Assembly: GCF_009649685.1 (NCBI RefSeq)
Contig: NZ_WJPK01000002.1
Coordinates: 536,202-600,201, forward strand
DNA: 64,000 nt
Direction: 5' to 3'
From: Flavobacteriaceae bacterium EG-1
GTDB taxonomy: Bacteria; Bacteroidota; Bacteroidia; Flavobacteriales; Flavobacteriaceae
In this document: positions 8,574 to 17,871 of the stretch, piece by piece
How the letters are laid out: each line of letters opens with the position of its first letter
How positions within the stretch are numbered: position 1 is the stretch's first letter
The notes under the pieces: generated by a model
What the model saw: the letters and a program-made list of their open reading frames with translations, nothing else
Database searches by the model: none
Told to the model about the DNA's origin: nothing
Translations under genes and position numbers: made by a program

Positions 8574-8984
8574 ATGGAGATTATACCAAGTAAAACTCAA
8601 AAACTTATTGCCGAGCACAAACTAGAAATAGGTAAATTCCTTTTTTACAACAATGTTGTAGTAGCTGAATTTCATGAGGGCGTTCATGTAACTAAAGAAA
8701 ATGCAGTTGAACCAATTTATCTTTCCCAGAAAATTTACGGTGAGTATAAACCGATTATATATATTTCTCACCGCTTGAATTCTTATTCTTCGGACACTAT
8801 GGGATACAAAGATGTAATTGCAATGTTTCCTAATTTTAAAGGCTTCGCAATTGTTTCTAAAAACAAGTATCGACGAATGTTGGTTAACTTAGAAAAGTTA
8901 TTTATAAAAAAGCCAATTGGCGTATTTGACAATATAGAAAATGCATTTTCTTGGGCGGAAAAGGTTTTAGAAAATGGCTCTTAA
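8574..8984 (+). CDS. SpoIIAA-like (STAS-fold) small protein
   Basis: A 136-residue cytoplasmic protein without signal peptide. The alternating strand-helix pattern and the ending KPIGVFDNIENAFSWAEKVL resemble the SpoIIAA-like STAS proteins common in marine Flavobacteriaceae, whose role is not known. An in-frame TTG at 8544 would add ten residues, but the ATG at 8574 is preferred and lies after the likely promoter segment (TATATTTC). Assignment is by pattern only; it could also be called hypothetical. Confidence 0.6.
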   Translation: MEIIPSKTQKLIAEHKLEIGKFLFYNNVVVAEFHEGVHVTKENAVEPIYLSQKIYGEYKPIIYISHRLNSYSSDTMGYKDVIAMFPNFKGFAIVSKNKYRRMLVNLEKLFIKKPIGVFDNIENAFSWAEKVLENGS

Positions 8985-9057
8985 AATTGCATAATTAGCC
9001 AAGCTTTTAATATCTTCATTTGGTTCAAGACAACTTAATATTCAAACCAAGAAGAAT

Positions 9058-10218
9058 ATGAAAAAGCATTGCAAGTTCTTTTTAATTATCTTATTCTCTG
9101 CAAGTACCGCATATTCCTGTTTTTCTCAAACAACAAATACTCTTTTTGATACCGAAGTTTCAAAAGATTCTTCTTTAACTTCTACTCCTTTTTATGCTGG
9201 CATGAATGGATACTATGCATTTAGAATTCCAACAATTATTAAAACAAAAAACACTTTAATTGCTTTTGCCGAAGGACGTAAAAACTCCACCAGTGATTTT
9301 GGGGATATAGACATTGTTTACAGGAGATCTACTAATAAAGGTAAAACCTGGCAAGCAATGCAAGTACTCTATGATTTAGACACGATGGCTGTTCAAAATC
9401 CGGTTCCTATATACGTGAAAAAACAAAACAAAATTGTGTTCTTATTTAACACTACCTCAATGAGTGAACATGATATTTTAAATAAGGATTATGAACTCAA
9501 AGATGAACGAATGGCCTTTATGACTTCTACCTTGGATGAAGGCCTTACATGGGCTCCCATAAAGAATATAACACGCTCAGTAAAAAAAGAATATTGGCGG
9601 TGGCATGCTTTTGGTCCTGTTCATGGAATAGAACTAAACTACGGCAAACACAAAGGTAGACTAGTAGTTCCTATTGCAAATAGCATAGAAAAAGGTAAAA
9701 AAGCATATTGCATGGCATTAATCTATTCCGACAATTCTGGTAAAACATGGCAAATTGGGGCAGAAGACAATAATTTAAGTGATGACATTCAGGCCAATGA
9801 AACAACAATTGCAGAACTACCTGATGGAAGAATTTATGTTAACACACGAGACCAACATGGAGGCTCACCAGAAAAAAACAGAGGAGAAGTTTTCAGTTCA
9901 GATGGTGGTGAGAGTTTTGATACTACTATTACGGAAACCGATAAATTCCCGAGTCCAGTTGTGCAGTCTGCACTATTGAGTTGGCATGGTGAAAAAGAAT
10001 TGTTGTTATTTTCAACACCATCTACGTTTAACAAGCGAGAAAACTTAATTATCATGTCTAGTAAAGACAATTCTAAAACATGGCAAACACTTTTTAAAGT
10101 TCATAAAGGATCTGCTGCATATTCAGATTTAGTGCAATTGGACCAAAACTTACTAGGTGTTATTTATGAAACTGATGATTACAAGAAAATAAGATTTTCA
10201 AGAATACCAATAGAATAA
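9058..10218 (+). CDS. Exo-alpha-sialidase (GH33-like)
   Basis: A 386-residue secreted six-bladed propeller hydrolase that releases terminal sialic acids. After a signal peptide (cleavage near CFSQ), the FRIP motif at about residue 57 carries the first catalytic-triad Arg. It is followed by the AFAEGR segment and the D in FGDIDIV. At least four Asp-box (S-x-D-x-G-x-T-W) repeats are visible: STNKGKTW, STLDEGLTW, SDNSGKTW and SKDNSKTW. Length is typical of a single-domain bacterial sialidase without CBMs. No nan catabolic genes are nearby, so sialic acid use is not shown here. A related sugar such as Kdn is possible. Confidence 0.85.
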   Translation: MKKHCKFFLIILFSASTAYSCFSQTTNTLFDTEVSKDSSLTSTPFYAGMNGYYAFRIPTIIKTKNTLIAFAEGRKNSTSDFGDIDIVYRRSTNKGKTWQAMQVLYDLDTMAVQNPVPIYVKKQNKIVFLFNTTSMSEHDILNKDYELKDERMAFMTSTLDEGLTWAPIKNITRSVKKEYWRWHAFGPVHGIELNYGKHKGRLVVPIANSIEKGKKAYCMALIYSDNSGKTWQIGAEDNNLSDDIQANETTIAELPDGRIYVNTRDQHGGSPEKNRGEVFSSDGGESFDTTITETDKFPSPVVQSALLSWHGEKELLLFSTPSTFNKRENLIIMSSKDNSKTWQTLFKVHKGSAAYSDLVQLDQNLLGVIYETDDYKKIRFSRIPIE

Positions 10219-10244
10219 TTTAAATTTATGACTGAACTTTTTCT

Positions 10245-10832
10245 CTATATCCTATAGAAATTCATTTCATCTAAATAATTCCATACAGGTTCTGGTAATA
10301 AAGGCCTTATATTCTTTCCTGCTTTATGGTTTTTTCGAATAAAGGTTGAAGACACTTCCATTATAGGAGCATCAACTTTAAAGATTTTAGTATTATTTTT
10401 AAATCGATGTGCCACTTGCCCTTCCGAAATTCTAGGATAAACATACAATTCATGGTTATCTAAAATAACTTCATAGTTTTTCCATTTATGCAAACCTTTT
10501 AAATTGTCTTCTCCCATAATAAGGCAAAACTCATAAGAGTTGCCATATTTCTCTGTTAAATGCGCTAAGGTATGTACTGTATAATTCGGCTGGGGCAAAC
10601 CAAATTCAATTTTAGAGGGTTTTAATTTTGGAAAATCCTTCACCGCTTCAAAAACCATTTGATAACGATGATTATCTTCTAAAAGCGATTGCTTTACCTT
10701 AAAAGGGCTTTGAGGTGTTATTACAAACCAAACTTCATCCAAATTAGAAAATTCAACCATATGATTTGCTATTACCATATGACCAATATGTATTGGATTA
10801 AAGGTTCCAAAATAAAGCCCAACCTTTCTCAC
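10245..10832 (-). CDS. nadD: Nicotinate-nucleotide adenylyltransferase
   Basis: A 195-residue NadD, converting nicotinate mononucleotide plus ATP to deamido-NAD. The nucleotidyltransferase motif GTFNPIHIGH is at residues 9-18 and the C-terminal SSTFIRK loop is present. The start is GTG at 10832: no ATG fits before the motif, and a good Shine-Dalgarno (AAGGAG, rare in this phylum) overlaps the end of gmk upstream. The gmk stop and this GTG are separated by two bases, so translation is probably coupled. It is the last gene of the yicC-gmk-nadD operon. Confidence 0.95.
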   Translation of the reverse strand: MRKVGLYFGTFNPIHIGHMVIANHMVEFSNLDEVWFVITPQSPFKVKQSLLEDNHRYQMVFEAVKDFPKLKPSKIEFGLPQPNYTVHTLAHLTEKYGNSYEFCLIMGEDNLKGLHKWKNYEVILDNHELYVYPRISEGQVAHRFKNNTKIFKVDAPIMEVSSTFIRKNHKAGKNIRPLLPEPVWNYLDEMNFYRI

Positions 10833-10834
10833 CT

Positions 10835-11428
10835 TTACTCCTTTTTATCTAAAGTGGGTTCTTGAATAAAATCTAAAACCAACTGCTTTGCCTCTTCTAA
10901 AGCTATATCAAGATCATAATTTTTTATAATCTTATCAAATTGAGGTGCAGTGGCTAATTCTACTGAGGCTTTTGCAATGCGCATATTAATTTTATCCTCA
11001 CTTTCGGTACTACGTTTTTTTAAACGAATTTTTAATTCATCAACGCTAGGAGGTTTTACAAAAACCGCCAATGTTTGTTCTGGAAATTTCTTTTTAATTC
11101 GTAACCCACCTACAACATCAATATCAAAAATAACGTTTTTACCTTCAGCCCAAAGTCGTTCGACTTCTGTTTTTAAGGTGCCATAAAAATTATCTCGATA
11201 CACCTCTTCCCATTCTAAAAAATCATCATTCTTTATATGATTCTTAAATTCTGAAATAGAAATAAAATAATAATGCTCACCGTGCTTTTCTTTTACTCTT
11301 CGAGGCCTAGAAGTTGCAGAAACTGAAAATGCTAAATTAAGTTCCGGTTGACTTAATAAGTGCCTTACTATGGTAGTTTTACCACTACCTGAAGGAGCCG
11401 AAAATACTAAAAGCTTACCCCCTTTCAT
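10835..11428 (-). CDS. gmk: Guanylate kinase
   Basis: A 197-residue guanylate kinase, GMP + ATP to GDP + ADP. The P-loop SAPSGSGKTT lies at residues 10-19 and the GMP-binding segments SRPRR and YYFIS follow. The ATG at 11428 overlaps the stop of yicC as TGATG, indicating coupling. A TTG three bases upstream is not needed. Length is normal. Confidence 0.97.
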   Translation of the reverse strand: MKGGKLLVFSAPSGSGKTTIVRHLLSQPELNLAFSVSATSRPRRVKEKHGEHYYFISISEFKNHIKNDDFLEWEEVYRDNFYGTLKTEVERLWAEGKNVIFDIDVVGGLRIKKKFPEQTLAVFVKPPSVDELKIRLKKRSTESEDKINMRIAKASVELATAPQFDKIIKNYDLDIALEEAKQLVLDFIQEPTLDKKE

Positions 11429-12285
11429 CAAAGTACGTTTAGCATTTGTTCTTTAATTTTTTCAAGCTCATCTTTCATTTGCACTACTATTTGTTGCAAG
11501 GGAGCATAATTAGCTTTTGATCCAATTGTATTTATTTCTCTGCCTATTTCTTGACTAATAAATCCGAGTTTTTTACCATTGGAATCCGCAGAGTTTAAAG
11601 TTGTAGAAAAGTACTCCAAATGATTGGCAAGACGCACCTTTTCTTCTGTTATATCATACTTTTCGAGGTAATAAATTAGCTCTTGCTCAAATCTATTTGC
11701 GTCAACTTCAACCGTTAAATCGGATATCGCCTTTTCTAAACGCTCACGAATTGTATCAATACGATCAACATCAATTTTAATTACGTCTTGCAAAAGACTT
11801 TCAATATTATTTATTCGATTTATAAAATCTAACTCTAAAACTTTGCCTTCTTCCGATCTAAATTTATTAATCTCTAAAAGTGCTTCTTTTAAAACATCTT
11901 GAATAACCACAAACTCCTCTTCATCAAGATCCTCTCGTTCCGTCTTCATAGCATCTGGTAAGCGTAATGCCATCTCTAACAGGTTAATATCATCGCCATC
12001 TGCTATTGATTTTAATTGCCGCATATATTGCTTTACCACTTCTTCATTTACAATTGCAGAAGTTTCGGCACCTGTCAATTCTACATATAAACTAAAATCT
12101 ATTTTACCACGTATTAAAGAACTAGCAATTACCTTACGCAACTCTAATTCCTTCGCACGGTATGCCTGAGGCATCCGCGCATTTAAATCAAGATTTTTAC
12201 TGTTTAATGATTTAAGTTCAACAGTAATTTTTTTTGAAGGCAGTTGGGTAACATGTTTCCCAAAACCGGTCATTGATTGAATCAT
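11428..12285 (-). CDS. yicC: YicC-family endoribonuclease
   Basis: A 285-residue YicC family protein (N-terminal YicC domain plus DUF1732), recently recognised as an RNase family. The typical start MIQSMTGFGK and the C-terminal EIGREINTIGSKA, with helices ending in EQMLNVL, are present. Length matches the family. It heads the yicC-gmk-nadD operon, a standard order in Flavobacteriia. Confidence 0.93.
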   Translation of the reverse strand: MIQSMTGFGKHVTQLPSKKITVELKSLNSKNLDLNARMPQAYRAKELELRKVIASSLIRGKIDFSLYVELTGAETSAIVNEEVVKQYMRQLKSIADGDDINLLEMALRLPDAMKTEREDLDEEEFVVIQDVLKEALLEINKFRSEEGKVLELDFINRINNIESLLQDVIKIDVDRIDTIRERLEKAISDLTVEVDANRFEQELIYYLEKYDITEEKVRLANHLEYFSTTLNSADSNGKKLGFISQEIGREINTIGSKANYAPLQQIVVQMKDELEKIKEQMLNVL

Positions 12286-12381
12286 AAACAGTTATTAATT
12301 TTCAACAAAGATAGCCAAAATAAGCCTCTTGTACTTGACATCTGTTATCAGTTGAAACTATCTAACTTTGGTAAACGAATG

Positions 12382-13143
12382 TTAGAGTTCCTTTATTTTA
12401 ATATTTTTAAAAGACACTAAATCTCCATGATCTTGCAAACCAATTTTGCCAGTTTTTGCTTTTGCAAAACCTTCCCAACCATCAAATTTAGACCCCTTTA
12501 ATAATGCATCTAATTCTTCGCCATGTACAGGAAAAGTTGCAACAACTACTCCGTTTAACATCGAAGTTCCGGTATTTGTATTATGATCTATTGTTATAAC
12601 AGCTGTATTCCACTCGCCCACTGGTTTTGTTGCCTCTTCTGAAGGTGAAACTAAATCGTATAAAGCACCAGCTTGGTGCGAAGTCCCATTTTTACCATCT
12701 GGGTGCTTATCATTATCCAAAATTTGCACCTCTAAAGCGGAATGATAAGGCTGACTAAATTTAGCATCTTCAACAATTCCCCAAAATATACCTCCGTTAC
12801 CAGCTTCAGAAATTTTCCAATCTAAAGACAATTCAAAACTTGTAAATGCTTGTTTCGTAACTAAATTAAAACTTTGTTTTTTACCATTCTCATCTTTGCG
12901 TTCTTCATCAGTTGGTGGAATAAAAACCATTGCTCCATCTTCAATTTTCCAACTAGAAGGCACGTCACCTCCCATATAAGCTTGCCAAGCATCAAGCGAA
13001 GTACCATCAAAAAGAGTAATCCATTCAGATTCAGACTTCTCTATTTTTACTTCATCAATTGCCTTTTCAGCCGTTTTTTCTGCTTTATCTTTACAAGAAA
13101 TACTTGCGAAGATTAAAAAGGCCATTATCATTATATTTTTCAT
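12382..13143 (-). CDS. DUF1080 lipoprotein, probable 3-keto-glycoside hydrolase
   Basis: A 253-residue lipoprotein (lipobox ASISC) with one DUF1080 domain, a concanavalin-like beta-sandwich. Motifs typical of the family are visible: FDGTSLDAW, GNGGIFWGI, and the HQAGALYDL and GLQDHGDLVSFKNIKI endings. DUF1080 enzymes characterised in Bacteroidota and elsewhere hydrolyse glycosides that have been oxidised to the 3-keto form. It lies 13 bases after a TIM-barrel gene, in the same operon, and the GMC dehydrogenases next door could supply the 3-keto substrate. Family is firm; substrate is inferred. Confidence 0.88.
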   Translation of the reverse strand: MKNIMIMAFLIFASISCKDKAEKTAEKAIDEVKIEKSESEWITLFDGTSLDAWQAYMGGDVPSSWKIEDGAMVFIPPTDEERKDENGKKQSFNLVTKQAFTSFELSLDWKISEAGNGGIFWGIVEDAKFSQPYHSALEVQILDNDKHPDGKNGTSHQAGALYDLVSPSEEATKPVGEWNTAVITIDHNTNTGTSMLNGVVVATFPVHGEELDALLKGSKFDGWEGFAKAKTGKIGLQDHGDLVSFKNIKIKEL

Positions 13144-13156
13144 GTATTCTATTAAT

Positions 13157-14209
13157 TTATGTTCCTAATATTTTCTTTAACATCTCTTTATCTATTGCAG
13201 CTCCAGCAAAATCGTCAAAAGTCTTTTCGGTAGCTTCAATAATATGATCCTGAATAAAAATTGCACCCTCACGCGCTCCTTGCTCAGGGCTTTTAATACA
13301 ACACTCCCATTCCATAACGGCCCAAACATCACAACCATATTGGGTTAATTTTGAAAATATGGTTTTAAAATCAATCTGGCCATCTCCTAATGAACGGTAT
13401 CTACCTGCACGATCACCCCAATCATTGTATCCACCAAAAGCTCCCTTTTTACCTGTTGGGTTAAACTCAGAATCTTTAACATGAAATGACTTAATAAACT
13501 CATGATAATGATCTATATATTCAATATAATCCAGTTGTTGTAACACAAAATGACTAGGATCATACAAAATATTAACACGCTTATGATTTCCTGTAGCTTC
13601 TAAAAATCGCTCAAATGTATCACCATCATGCAAGTCTTCTCCGGGGTGAATCTCATAACATACATCTACACCTTCTTGATCAAAATGATTTAAAATAGGC
13701 ATCCACCTTTTTGCTAACTCTTCAAAACCCATCTCTACTAAACCAGCAGGTCTTTGTGGCCAAGGGTGCCACGTATGCCACAGTAAAGCTCCAGAAAAAG
13801 TAGCGTGTGCTTTAAGACCAAGCCTACGACTTGCCGTGGCTGCTTTTTTTACTACATCTACTGCCCATTCAGTTCTCGCCTTTGGATTATTTTTTACGCT
13901 ATCTGGTGCAAAATTGTCAAACATTAAATCGTATGCTGGATGAACAGCTACTAATTGACCTTGTAAATGTGTTGATAGCTCTGTAATTTCTAAGCCATAA
14001 GAATTCACTTTACCTTTTAATTCATCACAGTAATCCTGACTCTCTGCAGCCTTGTCTAAATCTATTAAAAAGTCGACCCAGGTTGGTATTTGAATGCCTT
14101 TATATCCTAACCCCGATGCCCATTTACACATTCCATCCAACGAATTGAATGGTGCTTTATCATCTACAAATTGTGCCAAAAACACAGCAGGACCTTTAAT
14201 TGTCTTCAT
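13157..14209 (-). CDS. Sugar phosphate isomerase/epimerase-like TIM barrel
   Basis: A 350-residue AP-endonuclease-2-like TIM barrel without signal peptide. Metal-ligand positions typical of the family are visible: E in CYEIHPGED, D/H in LYDPSHF, H in SFHVKDSEF, and E in AVMEWECC near the C-terminus. Relatives act as sugar isomerases, epimerases, or lyases on keto-sugars. It is first in an operon with the DUF1080 hydrolase and divergent from a GMC oxidoreductase, so a keto-sugar substrate is likely. Confidence 0.88.
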   Translation of the reverse strand: MKTIKGPAVFLAQFVDDKAPFNSLDGMCKWASGLGYKGIQIPTWVDFLIDLDKAAESQDYCDELKGKVNSYGLEITELSTHLQGQLVAVHPAYDLMFDNFAPDSVKNNPKARTEWAVDVVKKAATASRRLGLKAHATFSGALLWHTWHPWPQRPAGLVEMGFEELAKRWMPILNHFDQEGVDVCYEIHPGEDLHDGDTFERFLEATGNHKRVNILYDPSHFVLQQLDYIEYIDHYHEFIKSFHVKDSEFNPTGKKGAFGGYNDWGDRAGRYRSLGDGQIDFKTIFSKLTQYGCDVWAVMEWECCIKSPEQGAREGAIFIQDHIIEATEKTFDDFAGAAIDKEMLKKILGT

Positions 14210-14253
14210 ATTCTATTAGTTCTATTAGATTAGTTGAAAATGGTTTTATTGTG

Positions 14254-14287
14254 TTGTTTTTAGGAATAAACCCTATATTTAGATTTG
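14254..14287 (+). promoter_or_regulatory. Promoter of the first GMC oxidoreductase gene
   Basis: A perfect Bacteroidota -7 element TAGATTTG (14280-14287) is preceded by a TTG at 14254-14256, a 23-base spacing at the long end of the usual range. It would give a leader of roughly 65 bases. Confidence 0.45.
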
Positions 14288-14361
14288 AAAAATATCCGAA
14301 CTTCTTTTTCTTTGAGAAGATATAAATATAGGAAAACCATCAGAATTAATACAATAAATTT

Positions 14362-16065
14362 ATGAATGTAAAAGAGCAGTATGATGCTATTGTGGTAGGA
14401 ACTGGGATAAGCGGCGGATGGGCAGCCAAGGAACTTTGCGAAAAAGGGCTTAAAACATTAGTATTAGAAAGGGGTAGAATGGTAGAGCACATTAAAGATT
14501 ACCCTACTATGAATGATGACCCTTGGGATGACCCACTTAAAACACGACTTTCTAAAGAAGATGAGAAAAACTATCACATTCAACATCGCTTAAATTGGGC
14601 ACCAGATAATACGGATAAGCACTTTTTTGTAAACGACCTAGAACACCCTTATGTTCAGACTAAACGTTTTGATTGGATACGTGGTTATCATGTAGGTGGG
14701 CGATCAATTACTTGGGGAAGACAAAGTTATAGATGGAGTGATATTGATTTTGAGGCAAATAAAAAAGAAGGAGTTAGTATCGATTGGCCAGTTCGTTATA
14801 AAGACATTTCACCTTGGTATGATAAGGTGGAGGAATATATAGGTGTAAGTGGCCAAAATTTAGGATTGAAACAATTACCAGATGGTAAATTTCAACCTCC
14901 AATGAAACTCAATTGCGTAGAAGAAGATTTTAAAAAATCTGTTTCAGAAAAATTTGAAGATGGACGCTTGGTAACAATTGGCAGAACAGCTCATATTACT
15001 GATCCAAACGCAAAAATTGAAGGTAGAACACAGTGTCAAAACAGAGACCGCTGTAGAAGAGGTTGTCCATTTGGCGGTTACTTTAGTAGTAATTCTTCAA
15101 CTTTACCCGCAGCGGAAAGAACAGGAAATATGACATTGAGGCCAAATTCAATTGTTCATGAAGTTATTTATGATGACAACACTAAATTGGCGACCGGAGT
15201 TCGAGTAATTGATACAGAAACTAATGAAAAGCTTGAATTTAAAGCTAAAATTATTTTTTTATGTGCGTCCGCAATGGCTTCTGTTGGTATTTTATTGCAA
15301 TCGAAATCTGAACGTTTTCCTAACGGATTAGGTAACGACTCTGATGCTTTAGGACGTGGTCTAATGGATCATCATTACAAATTAGGAGCATATGCCAAAG
15401 TAGACGGTTACTTAGACAAATATTATAAAGGTAGAAGAGCGAATGGATTTTACATTCCACGGTTTGTAAACTTAGATGAGAAAACAAAAAGAAAAGGTTA
15501 TTTACGTGGCTTTGGTTATCAAGGATCCGCTAGTAGAAATTCATGGTCTGAATCTGTAGCTGAATTGGGATATGGTAAAGATTTGAAAGAAGAAATATTA
15601 AAACCAGGTAAATGGACTATAGGTGTTACAGGATTTGGTGAGTTTTTACCTCATGATGACAATAGGGTAACCTTAAGTAAGACTGAAAAAGACAAATGGG
15701 GCTTACCTCAACTAGATTTTGATGTCGAATTTAAAGAGAATGAGCATAACATGCGAAAAGATATGGTAACCGATATTGTTGATATGTTTAAAGCTGCAGG
15801 TTTTAAAGATGTACAACCTTACGAAGAATCTTCTTATCCTGGATTGGGTATTCATGAAATGGGCGGTGCTAGAATGGGTCATAGCGCAAAAACTTCTATT
15901 GTAAATAAACACAATCAAGTTCACTTAGTACCTAATGTTTATGTTACCGATGGTGCTTTTATGACCTCCTCTAGTTGTGTAAATCCATCCTTAACTTATA
16001 TGGCCTTTACAGCCAGAGCTGCAGAACATGCTGCCCAACAATTAAAAGCCGGTAAATTCGCTTAA
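14362..16065 (+). CDS. GMC oxidoreductase, probable glucoside 3-dehydrogenase catalytic subunit (copy 1)
   Basis: A 567-residue FAD enzyme of the GMC family. The dinucleotide-binding GTGISG is at residues 13-18. A C-x5-C-x3-C motif at C225, C231 and C235 followed by PFGGYF resembles the Fe-S region of membrane FAD glucose dehydrogenases. The C-terminal catalytic His/Asn region reads LGIHEMGGARMG and SCVNPSLTYMAF. Enzymes of this type oxidise free sugars or glycosides, often at C3, passing electrons to the respiratory chain through partner subunits. No subunit 3 gene follows this copy, so it may share the one at 22559. No export signal is visible. It is paralogous to the protein at 20847. Confidence 0.9.
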   Translation: MNVKEQYDAIVVGTGISGGWAAKELCEKGLKTLVLERGRMVEHIKDYPTMNDDPWDDPLKTRLSKEDEKNYHIQHRLNWAPDNTDKHFFVNDLEHPYVQTKRFDWIRGYHVGGRSITWGRQSYRWSDIDFEANKKEGVSIDWPVRYKDISPWYDKVEEYIGVSGQNLGLKQLPDGKFQPPMKLNCVEEDFKKSVSEKFEDGRLVTIGRTAHITDPNAKIEGRTQCQNRDRCRRGCPFGGYFSSNSSTLPAAERTGNMTLRPNSIVHEVIYDDNTKLATGVRVIDTETNEKLEFKAKIIFLCASAMASVGILLQSKSERFPNGLGNDSDALGRGLMDHHYKLGAYAKVDGYLDKYYKGRRANGFYIPRFVNLDEKTKRKGYLRGFGYQGSASRNSWSESVAELGYGKDLKEEILKPGKWTIGVTGFGEFLPHDDNRVTLSKTEKDKWGLPQLDFDVEFKENEHNMRKDMVTDIVDMFKAAGFKDVQPYEESSYPGLGIHEMGGARMGHSAKTSIVNKHNQVHLVPNVYVTDGAFMTSSSCVNPSLTYMAFTARAAEHAAQQLKAGKFA

Positions 16066-16134
16066 TTTCATAGAAAATAAAGTCATGAGAAGCATCACTA
16101 ACAATATAAAACAAAAACAACACGTTTAGATTTC

Positions 16135-16605
16135 ATGGAAAACACATCAGCTAATAACATGTGGGGAGATTATTTAAAAAATCACCTTGAGGATGTCTTT
16201 CACGAAGCACCTAAAACAATACACTTTTGTGATAATGAACACGACGCTAATCAATGTGCTCAATTGGTGAAAGATGGAATAAAAAAGGCTACAACTGACT
16301 CTTTGTTAGGTTTACAATATAGAAATGAAAGTTTACCCAAAATAGGCGATTTCACAGTTGTTACAAATTGGGCTGGCGAGGCACAATGTATTATTGAAAC
16401 CACTAAAGTTGTGCTTAAACCATTCTTTAGTATAGACGAAGAATATGCTGAAATTGAAGGCGAAGGAGATAAATCTCTAGCTTATTGGAAAAAAACCCAT
16501 TGGGATTATTACACAAGAGAATTGGCAAAATTTGAACGTGTACCTAGAGAAAGCATGATTGTGGTTTGTCAATATTTCACTAAGGTTTTTGAACGTAAAA
16601 AATAA
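16135..16605 (+). CDS. ASCH-domain protein
   Basis: A 156-residue soluble protein. The ASCH (PUA-like beta barrel) pattern is visible: KATTDSLLG with LPKIGDFTVVTNW, then a charged EIEGEGDKSLAYWKKTHWDYY helix and a closing VVCQYFTKVF strand. ASCH proteins bind RNA or modified nucleosides; some are amidohydrolases on acylated cytidine. It follows the GMC gene by 69 bases, but its job in the sugar locus is unclear and it may be a bystander. Confidence 0.82.
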   Translation: MENTSANNMWGDYLKNHLEDVFHEAPKTIHFCDNEHDANQCAQLVKDGIKKATTDSLLGLQYRNESLPKIGDFTVVTNWAGEAQCIIETTKVVLKPFFSIDEEYAEIEGEGDKSLAYWKKTHWDYYTRELAKFERVPRESMIVVCQYFTKVFERKK

Positions 16606-16625
16606 CTTGGAAATAAGTAACAATT

Positions 16626-16664
16626 AAAAGGCCTGTTAATCATCAGATTAGCAGGCCTTTTTTT
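16626..16664. terminator. Bidirectional terminator
   Basis: A 15-bp stem with one G-T pair (16626-16640 with 16647-16661) and a CATCAG loop runs into T on the + side and is flanked by A-runs that become T on the - side. It closes both the ASCH gene (+) and the Gfo/Idh gene (-). Confidence 0.88.
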
Positions 16665-16681
16665 ACGAATAAATGATGGAA

Positions 16682-17821
16682 TTATTTTATCAATTTCACC
16701 CACGTATTATTATTCTTATTAGATTCAACTGTAGCTTCAATAAAACTCATTCCTCGAACACCATCTTCCATAGTTGGAAATTCACCATCGTTAAACTTTT
16801 TACCTCGTATAGCTTTCGCTGCCCCTAAATAAATATTCGCCATAGAATCGAAAATACCCTCAGGGTGACCAGCTGGTAATTTCGTACCTTCTAATGAAAG
16901 CTTGGAATTGTAGGCATGTCCTGGTTTATATACTTGCATTGGCTGTGTATCACTCTTAACATATAAGAAATTTGGATCTTCTTGCTCCCAATGTAATGAC
17001 GCTTTTTCACCATAGATTGAAATGGCTAATCCATTTTCATCTCCTGTTGCAACTTGACTACTTCTAATCACACCTTTTACATGGTCGTCCATACGAATTA
17101 AAACCGTACCATCTATATCCATTTTATTATCCTTATACAAATAGTTAAAATCGCAAAGTATAGACTTTACTTTTAATCCTGTAGTATATTCAACAAGGTT
17201 AAATGCATGAACGCCTATATCACCCATACAAGAACTAATACCTGCCTTTTTAGGATCTAGCCTCCATACAGAAGAACGTTTTTTCTTATCATGTATAATC
17301 GTATTAATCCAACCTTGATAGTACTTAGCATCAACTTTATGAATTTTACCTAAAGCCCCAGACTTAATCATTTCACGCATTTGACGAACCATAGGATATC
17401 CGGTATAGGTATGTGTTAAAGCAAAAACTTTACCCGACTTTGCATGTGCTTTTTGTAAAATTTTCGCTTCCGCTAATGAAGTAGTCATTGGCTTTTCACA
17501 AATAACGCTAAAACCATTTTCAAGTAATTTCTTTGCCATTGGAAAGTGCAAGAAATTAGGTGTAAGTACAGAACAAACTTGTATACGCTCGTCCTCAGGC
17601 AGTTTTAACTCCTCTTCTACTAACGTATCAAAATCTTCATAAATTCTGTTTAACGGAACGTCTATTTCACGAGCAAATGCCTTATTAGCTTTAAAATCTG
17701 GATTGAAGCAAGCCCCTACTATTTCATAATTATCATTTATCTGAGAAGCTACTCTATGTAAAACTCCTATTAGAGAATCTCCGCCTCCTCCTAATACTCC
17801 TAATCTTATTTTCTTTGGCAT
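16682..17821 (-). CDS. Gfo/Idh/MocA family oxidoreductase
   Basis: A 379-residue NAD(P)-dependent sugar oxidoreductase. The N-terminal Rossmann motif GVLGGGGDSLIG and the EKP motif (VICEKPMTTS, about residue 110) place it in the family. The C-terminal half contains the substrate-binding beta sheet with the conserved GDIGVHAFNLVEY helix. In the 3-keto-glycoside scheme such enzymes interconvert hydroxyl and keto sugars. It is the last gene of an operon with the MFS permease and DinB gene. The exact sugar is not known. Confidence 0.9.
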   Translation of the reverse strand: MPKKIRLGVLGGGGDSLIGVLHRVASQINDNYEIVGACFNPDFKANKAFAREIDVPLNRIYEDFDTLVEEELKLPEDERIQVCSVLTPNFLHFPMAKKLLENGFSVICEKPMTTSLAEAKILQKAHAKSGKVFALTHTYTGYPMVRQMREMIKSGALGKIHKVDAKYYQGWINTIIHDKKKRSSVWRLDPKKAGISSCMGDIGVHAFNLVEYTTGLKVKSILCDFNYLYKDNKMDIDGTVLIRMDDHVKGVIRSSQVATGDENGLAISIYGEKASLHWEQEDPNFLYVKSDTQPMQVYKPGHAYNSKLSLEGTKLPAGHPEGIFDSMANIYLGAAKAIRGKKFNDGEFPTMEDGVRGMSFIEATVESNKNNNTWVKLIK

Positions 17822-17871
17822 AATACTAAAATATTAATGTTATAAATAATGTCTTCTTAAATTAAAATTTA

